Shown here: positions 29,684 through 39,429 of the stretch, in pieces | Numbering within the stretch: the stretch's first letter is position 1 | How the letters are laid out: each line of letters opens with the position of its first letter | Origin: Mesostigma viride | Taxonomy: Eukaryota; Streptophyta; Mesostigmatophyceae; Mesostigmatales; Mesostigmataceae | Assembly (NCBI GenBank): GCA_009746045.1 | Contig: RPFO01000034.1 | Coordinates: 525,001 to 581,229, forward strand | DNA: 56,229 bases | Reading direction: 5' to 3' | The notes under the pieces: model-generated | What the model saw: only the letters and a program-made list of their open reading frames with translations | Databases searched by the model: none | What the model was told of the DNA's origin: nothing | Position numbers and translations under genes: made by a program

Positions 29684-31140
29684 CTAGGCGTCCCCCCTAT
29701 GGGGCAGGGTTGCCTGCTTGCCATAGGGGTTCATCAAGTGGTACAACAGCTGATATTGTTCAGCTGCCTGCTGAGGCACTTTAGTGAGTGCATCAGCAGC
29801 GTTGTGTTTGTCCTCCACGTGACGGGTGGACTCCCAGTAGGTGGACTCCTGTTTCAGGACCACCCAGTCAAGATCAGTGTGGACAGCATAGGGGTTAGCA
29901 AGGAAACTGAGGACTGACTGACTGTCAGTGAGCAAGTGTGCCACCACCCCAGCATTGCTGCCTGCTTGCATCTGCAACCAAACCAGCACATGATTCAAGT
30001 ACCTGGCATGAAGCACTGCTGACACCACTGCCCTGCACTCAGCAGCATTGCTGCTGACAGCCTTGCGTCTATGCAACCGGCTGTACCATGAAATGAGAGA
30101 CAAGGGTGCATCATCATTCTGCACAAAATACAAGCCTGACTCCCTTGCCTGCATCTTGGTAATCTGCCTGGACTCCATGGAACTATCCATCATAGCTTGG
30201 ATGTGAATGGTTTTGTGGAGATCCAAGGAGTGCAAGATAAGGGGAGGGCCCTCCTGGAGAGTTTTGGTGATGGCTTTGTGACCTACTTGCATCAAGACAT
30301 CATCATCAACTCTGCTAACCACAGCCAGGTGAGGTGCACACGTTGAGCACAACCACCCCAGCTTGCCTCTAATGGTAGGACAGGCTCCAGGTTTGATTTT
30401 TGTTTGCAAAACCTCCAAGCAGCTGTGCATGTAATCATTGGGAGAGTAGAGTGCACACACCCACTGGTTTTGATGCTGCTGGAGTTGTAACATTGTGCCA
30501 CAAAATTTTATGGCAGTGGTGCCCAGCTCTACTTGCTTGCCAATCTCAAAATGCTGTGACACTTGTTGAATAAAATCATCCACAGCACGCCTTGGCCCAG
30601 CAATCAGCTGATCATCCCCATGCCACACAAAGGTGAGAATGCCATGAGGGTGTGGGACCACAAAGAAGCAAGGGTCTATGTCATCATATCTAGCCCCTAA
30701 CTTTTCAAACACAGCCTGAGCTGACATCCTGAAAATGCGAGGAGCTGATTGCAGCCCTTCAACACCTATGTTAGCTTTCAGGTACTGCTGAGGGATGTGT
30801 TTTGCCCAAACTCTGGGAGTGGAGACTACGTACACCTGACCATGCCACACTTGTTGTGCTATCTCAGGTGAGCCTTTCAGGAAAGCCCTTTTAATGTCTG
30901 TAGCCTTACAGATATAGTCATCCCCATCATTGAGATGACCCACAAAGACAGACAGCAAGATTTTTAGGGATGTTTGCTGAATGCCTGGCGTGTACAACTC
31001 TGCCTCTGTCAGATCAGTGGTGCCCTTGAACTCTGTCACACAAGGTCTAGCATGAAAGATGACTGACCCATCTGCTGCTGGCTTATGTTTACACACAAAC
31101 TTCAGGCGCAAGTGCTTGCACCCTGCAGGCTTTTTGTCAA
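29684..31140 (-). CDS. E2 reverse transcriptase and RNase H
   Basis: A 475-codon frame (31111-29684) starts LRLKFVCKHKPAADG. It has ATDIKRAFLKGSPEIA (RT motif A), FEKLGARYDDIDPCF and FVWHGDDQLIAG (HGDD at 30622-30611 in place of YVDD). RNase H: QAMMDSSMESRQITKMQ, SNAAECRAVV, LLTDSQSVLSF and DKHNAADALTKVPQQ, then a stop. These motifs align one for one with E1. The start of the domain (KMSPLSYEQIEQDC...EEW) is in another frame at 31359-31102, so one frame change separates them. It acts in replication of the element inside virus-like particles. Confidence 0.85.
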
Positions 31141-31379
31141 TAGGTGTGACAGGGGAGTATGAGAAGGACTAAGAGGATCTGGCACTACCCATTCTTCCCT
31201 GGCCTTGTTAAAGGCCTCCACCCATTTTAGGAATCCTATGTGTGTGCGACAGTCTTGCTCTATCTGTTCATAAGAAAGAGGAGACATTTTAGCCACATCA
31301 TGCTTGCCCAATCCAAATGAGTTGGGATGAAGTTTTTGGTTGTGAACCAGGTCTGCCACACAGGGTTCTTGCCCTGGGG

Positions 31380-32262
31380 CATACTTGGGTGTAGCAAATT
31401 TTACAGAAGCAATGTTGGTGTTAAGAAGTTTTTCAAGAGAAATTTTGAAATGTTCAGATCAACACCACCCATGTCCTGGATGGATAGTCTATCACTGGAT
31501 ATGAGGACACCAGGGTAACAGAGAAAAGGATCCCCCAACAAAGCATTCCCTTTATACCTTCCAATACCTGAAAAGGGTGGGGATACCGAGTATAGTCAAC
31601 ATGACCTGACCTAATACCTTGAGGGATGACTGCCCTGAGAAATCAGCCACATGGTGCCAGGGTGAAGGTTCCAAAGGCAAATGGGGCACAGCCAGGGCAC
31701 TGATAATGCTGACCTGGGCTTGTGTGTCCACTGCAACCATAAATGGGCTATTGTCATTCTGCCCAACCTTCCCCACCTTAGCTGATCCTGCAGCAGTTTG
31801 AGCTTTGGCTCTATGAGCTGCTTGTAAAATGCGAACAGCGTCTGCTAGGCTGCGTTTGGAAGGTGCAGCTAGTGGCTGAGCTATGTTCACACTTGTAGAG
31901 GTGATAGGTTGCTGATCACCTGTTTTGCCAATGTGACCCTCTGCTGCAGGGGGCCAATCCTGCAGTGACTGCCTGCAATCATCAAGGGTGACCTGGGTGT
32001 CACAGTGGGTGTGGCTCTCACACTCACCAGTGGGTGTTCCAAACAACCACTCACTGGGCAACGCTGGGATGCCAGGCAACTGTACAGGGCTGTCGGCCAA
32101 CAGCTCTTCCTCCTCTGCCACGTCTGACACAGTTGGAAAATACAATTTCATCCTGTGAGGTGAACACCTGTGAATTTTTCCCGTGTCATTGTGTTTAACT
32201 AACACTGTCCTGCCAGTGGTGTTAAACTTTAGGATGGTGGCTGGCCCATGCCAGGTACCCAC
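31380..32262 (-). CDS. E2 integrase C-terminal part and retropepsin-like domain
   Basis: The frame 32262-31552 begins in the integrase C-terminal barrel (WHGPATILKFNTTGRTVLVK). It passes a low-complexity linker with a conserved ADAVRILQAAHRAK segment (E1 has SDIVQALQRAKK at the same place). It then reaches VAVDTQAQVSIISALAV (catalytic Asp near 31727), ADFSGQSSLKVLGQVML and, after one frame change near 31560, KGNALLGDPFLCYPGVL. This is the retropepsin pattern (D-T-x-A, VLG, LLG) placed after integrase. Gln replaces the usual Gly of the active-site triad. Confidence 0.75.
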
Positions 32263-32267
32263 CTTGC

Positions 32268-33440
32268 CTAGTCCCGACTCCTTGTAGAATAGGACTGATC
32301 CCCTTCTCTGAAGGTGGGACGTGGATGCTTTGCATCCTTGACAGCTAACCTGCTAGCTGTCTGTGCTCGCTGTGCGTTGTAGAGGGCTAGTACCTCAGGT
32401 GGATAAATGCCTGCATGCAATCCATCTGGTGTAATGACCACCCCTTGTGGGGTTTTCATGAGTGGCCTCCTGTTGAGGACTTGGCACAACCTGGTGGACC
32501 ACAGAGCTCTGTCAGCATAGGACCCACTGTCAGCCAGCAGATTGCCATCTTCTTTGGCTACAAGGGTTTTAATGGACCTGATGGCCCTTTCAATAATGCC
32601 TTGCCTCTCATGATCTTCTAGCCCAGCCAGATCAATAGCCTCACACCCTGGTTCATTGGCAAGACATGTGAACTGCTGATCCAGTAACAATGCCTCCACA
32701 GGGTAGTACCTGGCCTGAGCAATCAAGAGAGCCCTGAGCAACTGTGTCTTGTCCATTCCAGGTAATGGTTCAATGGTTGTGTACCTTGACCATGCATCTT
32801 TAAGTGCCAAGTAAGATTGTCCTTTGATATGAAAGACATCTCCTACCACCCTGCCCTTGCTCTTAGGTGGGGTAGCTACATGCCACTTAGGGGGTTTGGG
32901 TGCATTGAACTGACAATGCTGGCAGTGGGATCTGACCACCTGGCATGCACGTCTGAGTGCTGCCCCCCCTATTGCTGCTGCCACCACCTCTGCACTCACT
33001 TCATGCCCATAAAGGAAATGCAACTGCAAAGCAAGCTCCTGAAAACTGATCTGAGCATCCTCTGCTGGGGACACTCTGCACACCTTGGGAACCATAGATG
33101 TGAAGGTTGGTTTAGAGACATAATCTTCTGAAACCAGCTGTAGCACCTTTCCAGAACTGCTCACTGCTCTGACAGTGGGGCATGCAGAAGAAGAAGGTGA
33201 AGCAGGCACACTCAAGCCAGCATGAGAGGGAGACTCACACTTCTTGCCGTAAGGAGGCCGCTTGCAGTCCTTGGGGTCACCGTGGGGCGGCCCGTGGCAC
33301 TTGTGGCACAGGACGTCCAAATGCCCCAGCTCGTCCACGTTCTTGCGGCAGGTGGGCCGCAGGTGGTACTTCATGCCACAGCGGGTGCACCGCTGAGAAG
33401 ACTTGTCCTCCTTGTCCTGCTTCTTGTTGTTGTTGTTGTT

Positions 33441-33485
<45 letters not shown>

Positions 33486-34930
33486 ACTGTTGTTGTTGTT
33501 GTTGCTGGAGCTGCCCCCCTTGGAGGGAGACTGCCCCTTACCCTTGCCCTTGCCCCAGCCCCTGCCCTTGCCCTTGCCCTTGCCCTTGCCCTTGCCCTTG
33601 CCCTTAAACATTTGTCCCAGCAGGGACTTGACTTCTGCCATAGTGACAGGTCTCTTGCTCCTGTCTTCCCTCTCCCTATCCTCCTCCTCCCTCTCTTCCC
33701 CCCTGACCCTCTTTACAGAGGTGCCCATGGCCCCCTGGCTAAGGGGAGCCAAGGCCAGCTTGATATAATCCAATGCCTCCTTCATGTCCTCCCAGTACTT
33801 TGCCATTCCTGTTGCAAGCATGGCGTAGGTGTTTTTGTCAAGTTTGAGTTTCTCAAGGAAGGAACGCAGCAAGAACTTGTGATCTAGCTGCTGGACATCA
33901 GGACGTGCTTTGATGGCTAGCTCATATTTCTTTGTCTCAGCCACATAGTCCACTGATGTGACCCTGTATTCCTCTACCCACCTGAATGCCCCATAGATGT
34001 CCACAGATGAGGGGGTGGAGAGGAGGTCAGTTAGCTCCTTCATGAAAGCCTCCCAAACTGCCCTAGCCTGCGTGTCCTGCCACTTGGGATACCTACGCTG
34101 GAAGACAAGAATGAGATTCTGAATCTGAGAAGAGGACTGATGGTAAAAATCCCCCTGCATGAGAGATCCAAACCAATTCTTGACATTCAGTTCCTCCCTA
34201 GCCAGCTGCAGAGAGAGAAGTGCATGATTCCCCTGCTCCCTAGTATACCCCTCAGGCAGCCCCCTGACATTAATCCTATCCACAGGACGGTTTTCATTGT
34301 AAGTGGGTAGCCTAGAGGGGGATGCAGGGGGAGAGGGAGAAGATGGTGTTGCTGCTGCAGCATTCACAGGAGAGACCTGCTGAGAGGGAAGTGCTACTTG
34401 AGTGAGCTGAGCAGGATGGGCAAACATGGGCTGTGTAGGAGGGTTAGACAACATAGGGGTGGGCTGGTTGGGGGTGTGAGTGTGTGTCACTTCCCGCCTC
34501 CTGCTGCGGGCCTCCTCCCAATCATGGAAGGTGGGAGAGAGGGACACGTCATCGTCAGTAGGGTTAGTAAGATTGTGATGCAACCAGGTAGGCAGAGTTA
34601 GCCACCTACCCGCCCCTCTCAGGATGGCGTTGTGTAGGAGCTCCAGCAAACGCACCAGACGCACCCTGCTGCCCTGCACCCTCCTCCCTGAGAGGAGAGC
34701 CTGCAGGGCAGGCAGCAGGTCGTCGCACACCCTGCGTGTGCCCTCTTGGAGGTTGGGTAGGCCCAGGATGTGCGTGATGATTGCACACACCAGGCTGCCC
34801 GCCTCCGCGACATGCATCTGCTGGCTCCTGTCGGCCAGCCCACGGAAGGAGGCTGTGGCTGTCTGTATGGCACGCCACACGGCCTCATCACCAGGGTGAT
34901 GAAGTCGCGACCTTGCAGGTCGCCCTCCAG
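32268..34930 (-). CDS. E2 Gag (main part), zinc knuckles and integrase
   Basis: One frame covers Gag and most of integrase; its open part extends upstream of 34930 but is then a shadow of another frame. Gag core: LDHKFLLRSFLEKLKLDKN and neighbours. It continues with a (Lys-Gly)n tract (33541-33605), about 20 Asn from a TTG repeat (33426-33505, plus strand), a CCHC knuckle CTRCGMKYHLRPTC and a second C/H cluster (CHKCHGPPHGDPKDC). Integrase: HHCC finger (HFLYGH, HCQHC), Asp in VVGDVFHIKG, Asp in LLLDQQFTC and Glu in QGIIERAIRSIK. It ends by frameshift near 32300 (EGDQS against GSVLFYKESG). No DSGA protease lies between Gag and integrase. Confidence 0.75.
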
Positions 34931-36160
34931 CAGTGCTGGTTGCTGCCCAGCTGCGGTGGGACCCTGGGGCCCCTCCGGCCCTGCCAGGGACTTGTCCTTG
35001 TGCGACTAGAGGGGGCCTGCCCCCCAGAGCCGCTGGAGGTGCCCGTGACACCCTCCATGGGGGCTGCATCCCCCGCCAGCGCCGGAGGCGCCGGCGTCGC
35101 TGCCGGGGTCCCTGCGACCCCGGGCGCTTGTGTCGCCGCCGGGGTCCCTGCGACCCCGGTGGCCTCCTCAGCCACCTGGCCCCCCACGCGGGGCGGGGGA
35201 GCCTGCGGCTGAGGTTGGACCCTCTGACCTGCCAGAGGGTCCTGGGTGGCTTCACCACCCATGGGCGTGTTGGGGGCGTCTGCCGCCCCGCGCCCCGTCG
35301 CAGGCGGCATCGCAGCCGCCTCACGCCTATCCGGGCCCCAGCCAACTGGCGTGACTTGGGGCCACGCTGGCAACGGAGTCAGCGCGATCTCTGGTCTGGA
35401 GACCACGCGCAGCGCCTCTCTCTGGCGCTGCCTGGACGCCCACTGATCAACAGTGCCGGGGTTGTGCCGCGGCCGATTGGCGAAACAGTACAGCCAAACC
35501 GCCACCTGAACCAGTGGGAGCTGCATCCTAAGACGCCCCTCGATCAGCGAGTGCACCCGATGAACCTCTATCGCGTGTATCTGCTCATCTGGAAGCAACT
35601 GAAAACGATCGAGCAAGATCCGGCCGTTCACCGCAATGAACGCCGGGATGTCGTCCTCCCCAAGGGGGAGAAATGGGGTGGGCGCCCGAACATGACCGGG
35701 GGCGGAACATGTTCCCCATACCGGTCAATGTCCATGGTGGCCATCTGTCGGCCCACGGAAAGGTTGCCAGACGTCGCAGGTGTCTGCGACGAAAGCTCAA
35801 GCGAAGGCCGAGGCCTCGCAGGCGGCACCTCGCCATCCTCCTCGGAGGAATCACTCCGCTCACGACCCCCGTCACCTGCGACGGGTGAACGTCGTGCCCG
35901 GGGGACCTGCCCCCCAGGTGCCATGGCGGACAAACCGCCAGTGGCAAACGGCCGCCCGCTCGCCATCCCCCGGGCGCCGGGCCCCACCTGCGGGCCCCGA
36001 CGCCTGGGTTGGTCAGCGACCACCGTGCGGAAGGGACGTTGGGCGTCACCCTCGCATCGGTGGTGGAGGGCGTGCCCTCCGGCGAAAGGCGGGGTGAGGT
36101 GCGCCTGGCAGGCGCCTTCCCCTTGTTGTTGTTGCCGTTGTTGCCGTTGTTGGACGCCAT
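34888..36160 (-). pseudogene. E2 5' ORF / Gag N-terminal region, frameshifted
   Basis: It starts MASNNGNNGNNNKGKAPA at 36160, just after an A-rich leader. It changes frame near 36020 (SDSSEEDGEVPPARPRPSL, GNLSVGRQMATMDIDRYGE) and again near 35640 (AVNGRILLDRFQLLPDEQIH, MQLPLVQVAVWLYCFANRP). A Pro/Ala/Gly-rich stretch runs to 34888, and the reading then joins the main Gag frame. It sits where E1 has its separate accessory ORF. No clear homology between the two was seen. Confidence 0.5.
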
Positions 36161-36202
36161 ATCTTTTTTTTGCTTAAAAAAAATATCGAACTTTTCAGTC
36201 CA

Positions 36203-36657
36203 AGTTGGATGGAGACTAGGGACGACGAACAACTGCGAAAGCTGAGAGCGAATGATGATTGTATTACAATAATACAATGAGAGAGCGATGAAAGCTGAGG
36301 GCTCAGAATGGAACTGGGCAGACTCGGGTGCTGTGGCACTCCCCAGTGCTACGCCTATATGCCTATGGCGGTGCTACCTGCAGCACACGACCAGTGGACA
36401 AGTGTACACCGCAATGCCATGCGACCACGTCACTAGCAACCAGCTAAGACTCGGCCCGTCAGGCCCGGCTACACCGGACCTGGCGGGTCGAGCTAGCACC
36501 TAGGAACAGTCTGGCACTAACCGCACATCGGTCCACATGACACCTCAGTACCGTACACCCTGCCGTACTGTACTGAGGTGTCCCGCTCAGCCGCGGTAGG
36601 CAATACGCGGCGCGCAGGCCGGAAATCCGTGTGTCAGCCTAAGCATCTCATCTAACT
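36203..36657 (-). repeat. E2 5' LTR
   Basis: 455 bp, matching the 3' LTR at every base I compared, with the same hairpin at 36540-36581. In element sense it is followed by TGGACTGAAAAGTTCG, the presumed primer binding site, which is not the usual initiator Met type. TSD TCCAC follows at 36658-36662. Confidence 0.9.
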
Positions 36658-36662
36658 TCCAC

Positions 36663-37030
36663 CACCACACACGGACAGTTTTTTGACTCCAACGCAAGAA
36701 CAGACGTAATGCACACCAAGTGACCAAGTGGCAAGATAAAGACACCCTTGCCAATCTCTACCCACAAAAACTTAGCCCCGAAATCCGTAGCCCCGAAATC
36801 CGTGATTGATTTGTACATTGTAGATGACAATGCAGCGATCACATGTATTCTGAAACCAACACGTTTTTACCTAGTTATCATGGTAACCAATTTATGGTTA
36901 CCTAGTTATCCATGGCTAGAAAGTTGTAAATACACGATGTGGCCACACACGCCATAGATGAAAATCATAACCAGATCACGCACATGATCATGGAAGGGGA
37001 CTCTATTGATCTCAAAAAAGAAAGCTCAAG
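36663..37030. other. remainder of palindrome-marked repeat, then no gene
   Basis: 36663-36695 continues the tandem unit broken by E2 (CACCACACACGGACAGTTTTTTGA then CCAACG). The rest contains a short inverted pair (TGGTAACC and GGTTACC, 36880-36903) and nothing coding. Confidence 0.5.
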
Positions 37031-37087
37031 ACACCCTACACCCTACACCCTACACCCTACACCATACATCCTACAACCTACACCCTT
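37031..37087 (-). repeat. telomere-like (TGTAGGG)n tract
   Basis: Four perfect CCCTACA units (37034-37061) are followed by decayed versions. On the minus strand this reads TGTAGGG, one base from the plant-type TTTAGGG repeat. It is probably an interstitial telomere-like tract. It lies 36 bp before the tRNA-Ser remnant. Confidence 0.6.
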
Positions 37088-37122
37088 AACTCTCCACCCT
37101 TAGCTTACGTGACCTTTTTTTC

Positions 37123-37191
37123 GGAGAAATGTCCGAGTGGAATGCTATGTATGGGGTAACTTTCCCAAGGGTTCGAATCCCTCTTTCTCCA
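37123..37191 (+). tRNA. tRNA-Ser-like remnant lacking the anticodon arm
   Basis: The acceptor arm GGAGAAA (37123-37129) pairs perfectly with TTTCTCC (37184-37190), followed by A. The D-arm start TGTCCGAGTGG is type II (Ser-like). The T loop TTCGAAT (37172-37178) sits in an intact stem. The middle, GCTATGTATGGGGTAAC, resembles the 3' half of the anticodon stem and the variable arm of plastid trnS-GGA, but the anticodon loop and 5' half are missing, so it is 68 nt instead of about 87. Non-functional as a decoder; probably a plastid-derived or retroposed fragment. Confidence 0.6.
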
Positions 37192-37289
37192 TTAGAGTTT
37201 TGTTTAGCTTCTATTCTCGTCTACACATAATTCACACGAAGTACGCTTGCAAATACTTTATTACTATTTTGTTTGATATACTACACTAA

Positions 37290-37459
37290 TATTATAATTG
37301 TTGTGTGTGTGTGTTGTTCACGTGTGCGTGTGTGTGTTGTGTGTGTTGTGTGTGTTGTGCGTGTGCGTGTGCGTGTGCGTGTGCGTGTGCGTGTGCGTGT
37401 GCGTGTGCGTGTGCGTGTGTGTGTGTATATAATTTTTTGTTGTGTGTGTGTGTTGTGTG
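37290..37459 (+). repeat. (GT)n and (GTGTGC)n microsatellite
   Basis: Simple alternating purine-pyrimidine sequence, mostly GTGTGC and GTGTGT units. It grades into the first degenerate 40-bp satellite monomer at about 37460 and may be where the satellite arose. Confidence 0.85.
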
Positions 37460-38610
37460 TTGTACGTGCAAGGTGTATGTACATGTGTGTGCAGCCGGCC
37501 CTTGCGTGCGCGGTGTGTGTACGTTTCTGTGCAGCCGCCCCTTGCGTGCGCGGTGTATGTACGTGTGTGTGCATGCCGGCCCTTGCGTGCATGGTGTGTG
37601 TACGTGTGTGTGCAGCCGCCCCTTGCGTGCGCGGTGTATGTACATGTGTTTGCACTCGCCCATTGCGTGCGCGGTGTATGTACGTGTGTGTGCAGCCGCC
37701 CCTTGCGTGCGCGGTGGATGTACGTGTGTGCGCACTCGCCCCTTGCGTGCGCGGTGTATGTACGTGTGTGTGCAGCCGCCCCTTGCGTGCGCGGTGTATG
37801 TACATGTGTGTGCATCCTTGTCCTTGCGTGCATGGTGTATGTACATGTGAGTGCCGTCGCCCCAACCGTGCATTGTGTATGTACGTGTGTGTGCAGCCGC
37901 CCCTTGCGTGCATGGTGTGTGTACATGTGTGTGCATCCTTGTCCTTGCGTGCATGGTGTATGTACATGTGTTTGCACTCGCCCCTTGCGTGCGCGGTGTG
38001 TGTACGTGTGTGTGCAGCCGCCCCTTGCGTGCATGGTGTGTGTACATGTGTGTGCATCCTTGTCCTTGCGTGCATGGTGTGTGTACATGTGTGTGCAGCC
38101 GCCCCTTGCGTGCGCGGTGGATGTACATGTGCGGGCAGTTGCCCCTTGCGTGCGCGGTGTATGTACATGTGTTTGCACTCGCCCCTTGCGTGCGCGGTGT
38201 ATGTACATGTGTGTGCAGCCGCCCCTTGCGTGCATGGTGTATGTACATGTGCTTGCACTGGCCCCGTGCGTGCGCGGTGTATGTACGTGTGTGTGCAGCC
38301 GCCCCTTGCGTGCGCGGTGTATGTACGTGCGTGTGCAGCCGCCCCTTGCGTGCGCGGTGTATGTACATGTGTGTGCATCCTTGTCCTTGCGTGCGCGGTG
38401 TATGTACATGTGTTTGCACTCGCCCCTTGCGTGCGCGGTGGATGTACATGTGTGTGCAGCCGCCCCTTGCGTGCATGGTTTATGTACATGTGTGTGCAGT
38501 CGCCGGCCCCGTGCGTGCGCAGTGGATGTACGTGTGTGTGCAGCCGCCCCGTGCGTGCATGGTGTGTGTACGTGTGTGTGCAGCAGCCCCTTGCGTGCGC
38601 GGTGTATGTA
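37460..38610 (+). repeat. 40-bp satellite array, segment 1 (about 29 monomers)
   Basis: Monomer consensus in two halves: GCAGCCGCCCCTTGCGTGCG then CGGTGTATGTACGTGTGTGT. This left segment is the most variable, with monomers such as CATCCTTGTCCTTGCGTGCA and ACTCGCCCCTTGCG. The consensus has no stop codon in any of six frames, so long ORFs through it are artefacts. It ends at the TSD ATGTA of the solo LTR. Confidence 0.95.
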
Positions 38611-39429
38611 TGTTTGGATTGGGAGAGGAAACTAATGGGTTTTACACAATGCCTTGTGCTTGGCCTTGCTACCCACACACCTTGCAGGTGCTGAAAGAAA
38701 GAGAGGTTGAAGACAATTTACGTGGAAGAATAAATGGCTTTATTAGAATATAATAGTTGGAGAAGAGCTTGAATGGAGGTTGAATGGAGGTTGAATGGAG
38801 GTACCTGCCCTTAGGGGGCAGTTTACTTTTATACCTTTTAGGCTAGGAAGGATGACATCAGCAATGACATCATCACAGAAGCTTGTAGAAACATCCTAGC
38901 ATATTCCTAGCATATTCCCAGCATATTCTCAGTATATTCCAGGAATATTCCTGGCATATTCTTAGAACATTCCTAGAACATTCTAGACATGATCCAATGA
39001 GCTGGCATAATAGCTAGATGCCAAGTGTCTACGTAATAATGTGCCACATAACATGATCAATAAAGTGACACATCTCTTCTCCTTGGAGTGACAAGTGTCA
39101 TGCAATGAGTCTACCCACTTGTCATCATGTAAGTCATAACATGTGTCATCATGAGCTTCCAACACTTGTCAGCTCATGGACCAAACACTTGTCCAATAGG
39201 CCATAGCACCACTTGTCAATCAAATACGTGATGCTACTAGGCTGACTCAGGGTACAAGTCATCCATGTCCAAGTATAGGACTATGGCACATGAATATTGA
39301 TCAGCTCATTGAGCCTGATTCATCTAGCTTATCATAGCTATCGAATTCCCAGTCCATATGGAATAAATCCAACAAGAAATAAATCAGGCTGGGATACATT
39401 GTGGTCAGGTGGATATAATATCCCTAACA
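38611..39429 (-). mobile_element. solo LTR of the E3 Copia family, 819 bp
   Basis: Minus-strand copy of the E3 LTR, TGTTAGGGATATT to CCAATCCAAACA, with TG...CA ends. Exact 5-bp TSD ATGTA (38606-38610 and 39430-39434). No internal region remains, so LTR-LTR recombination removed it. It carries the same TATA region and AATAAA-containing end as the E3 LTRs. Confidence 0.9.

Larger units (their letters stand above)
28164..36657 (-). mobile_element. Copia-like LTR retrotransposon E2, 8,494 bp
   Basis: Two 455-bp LTRs at 28164-28618 and 36203-36657 look identical by eye. The TSD is TCCAC (28159-28163 and 36658-36662). LTR ends are AGTTGGATG...CATCTAACT on the plus strand, again AGTT...AACT. Minus-strand order: leader, Gag with Lys-Gly and poly-Asn tracts, CCHC knuckle, integrase, retropepsin-like domain, RT, RNase H, long 3' non-coding region, purine tract. 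This is the same unusual domain order as E1, with low sequence identity. Several frame breaks interrupt the ORFs despite the matching LTRs. Confidence 0.9.

Noticed and set aside
33403-33768. Leu-rich plus-strand ORFs opposite E2 Gag
   Set aside because: They are antisense shadows of the poly-Asn and Lys-Gly coding tracts.
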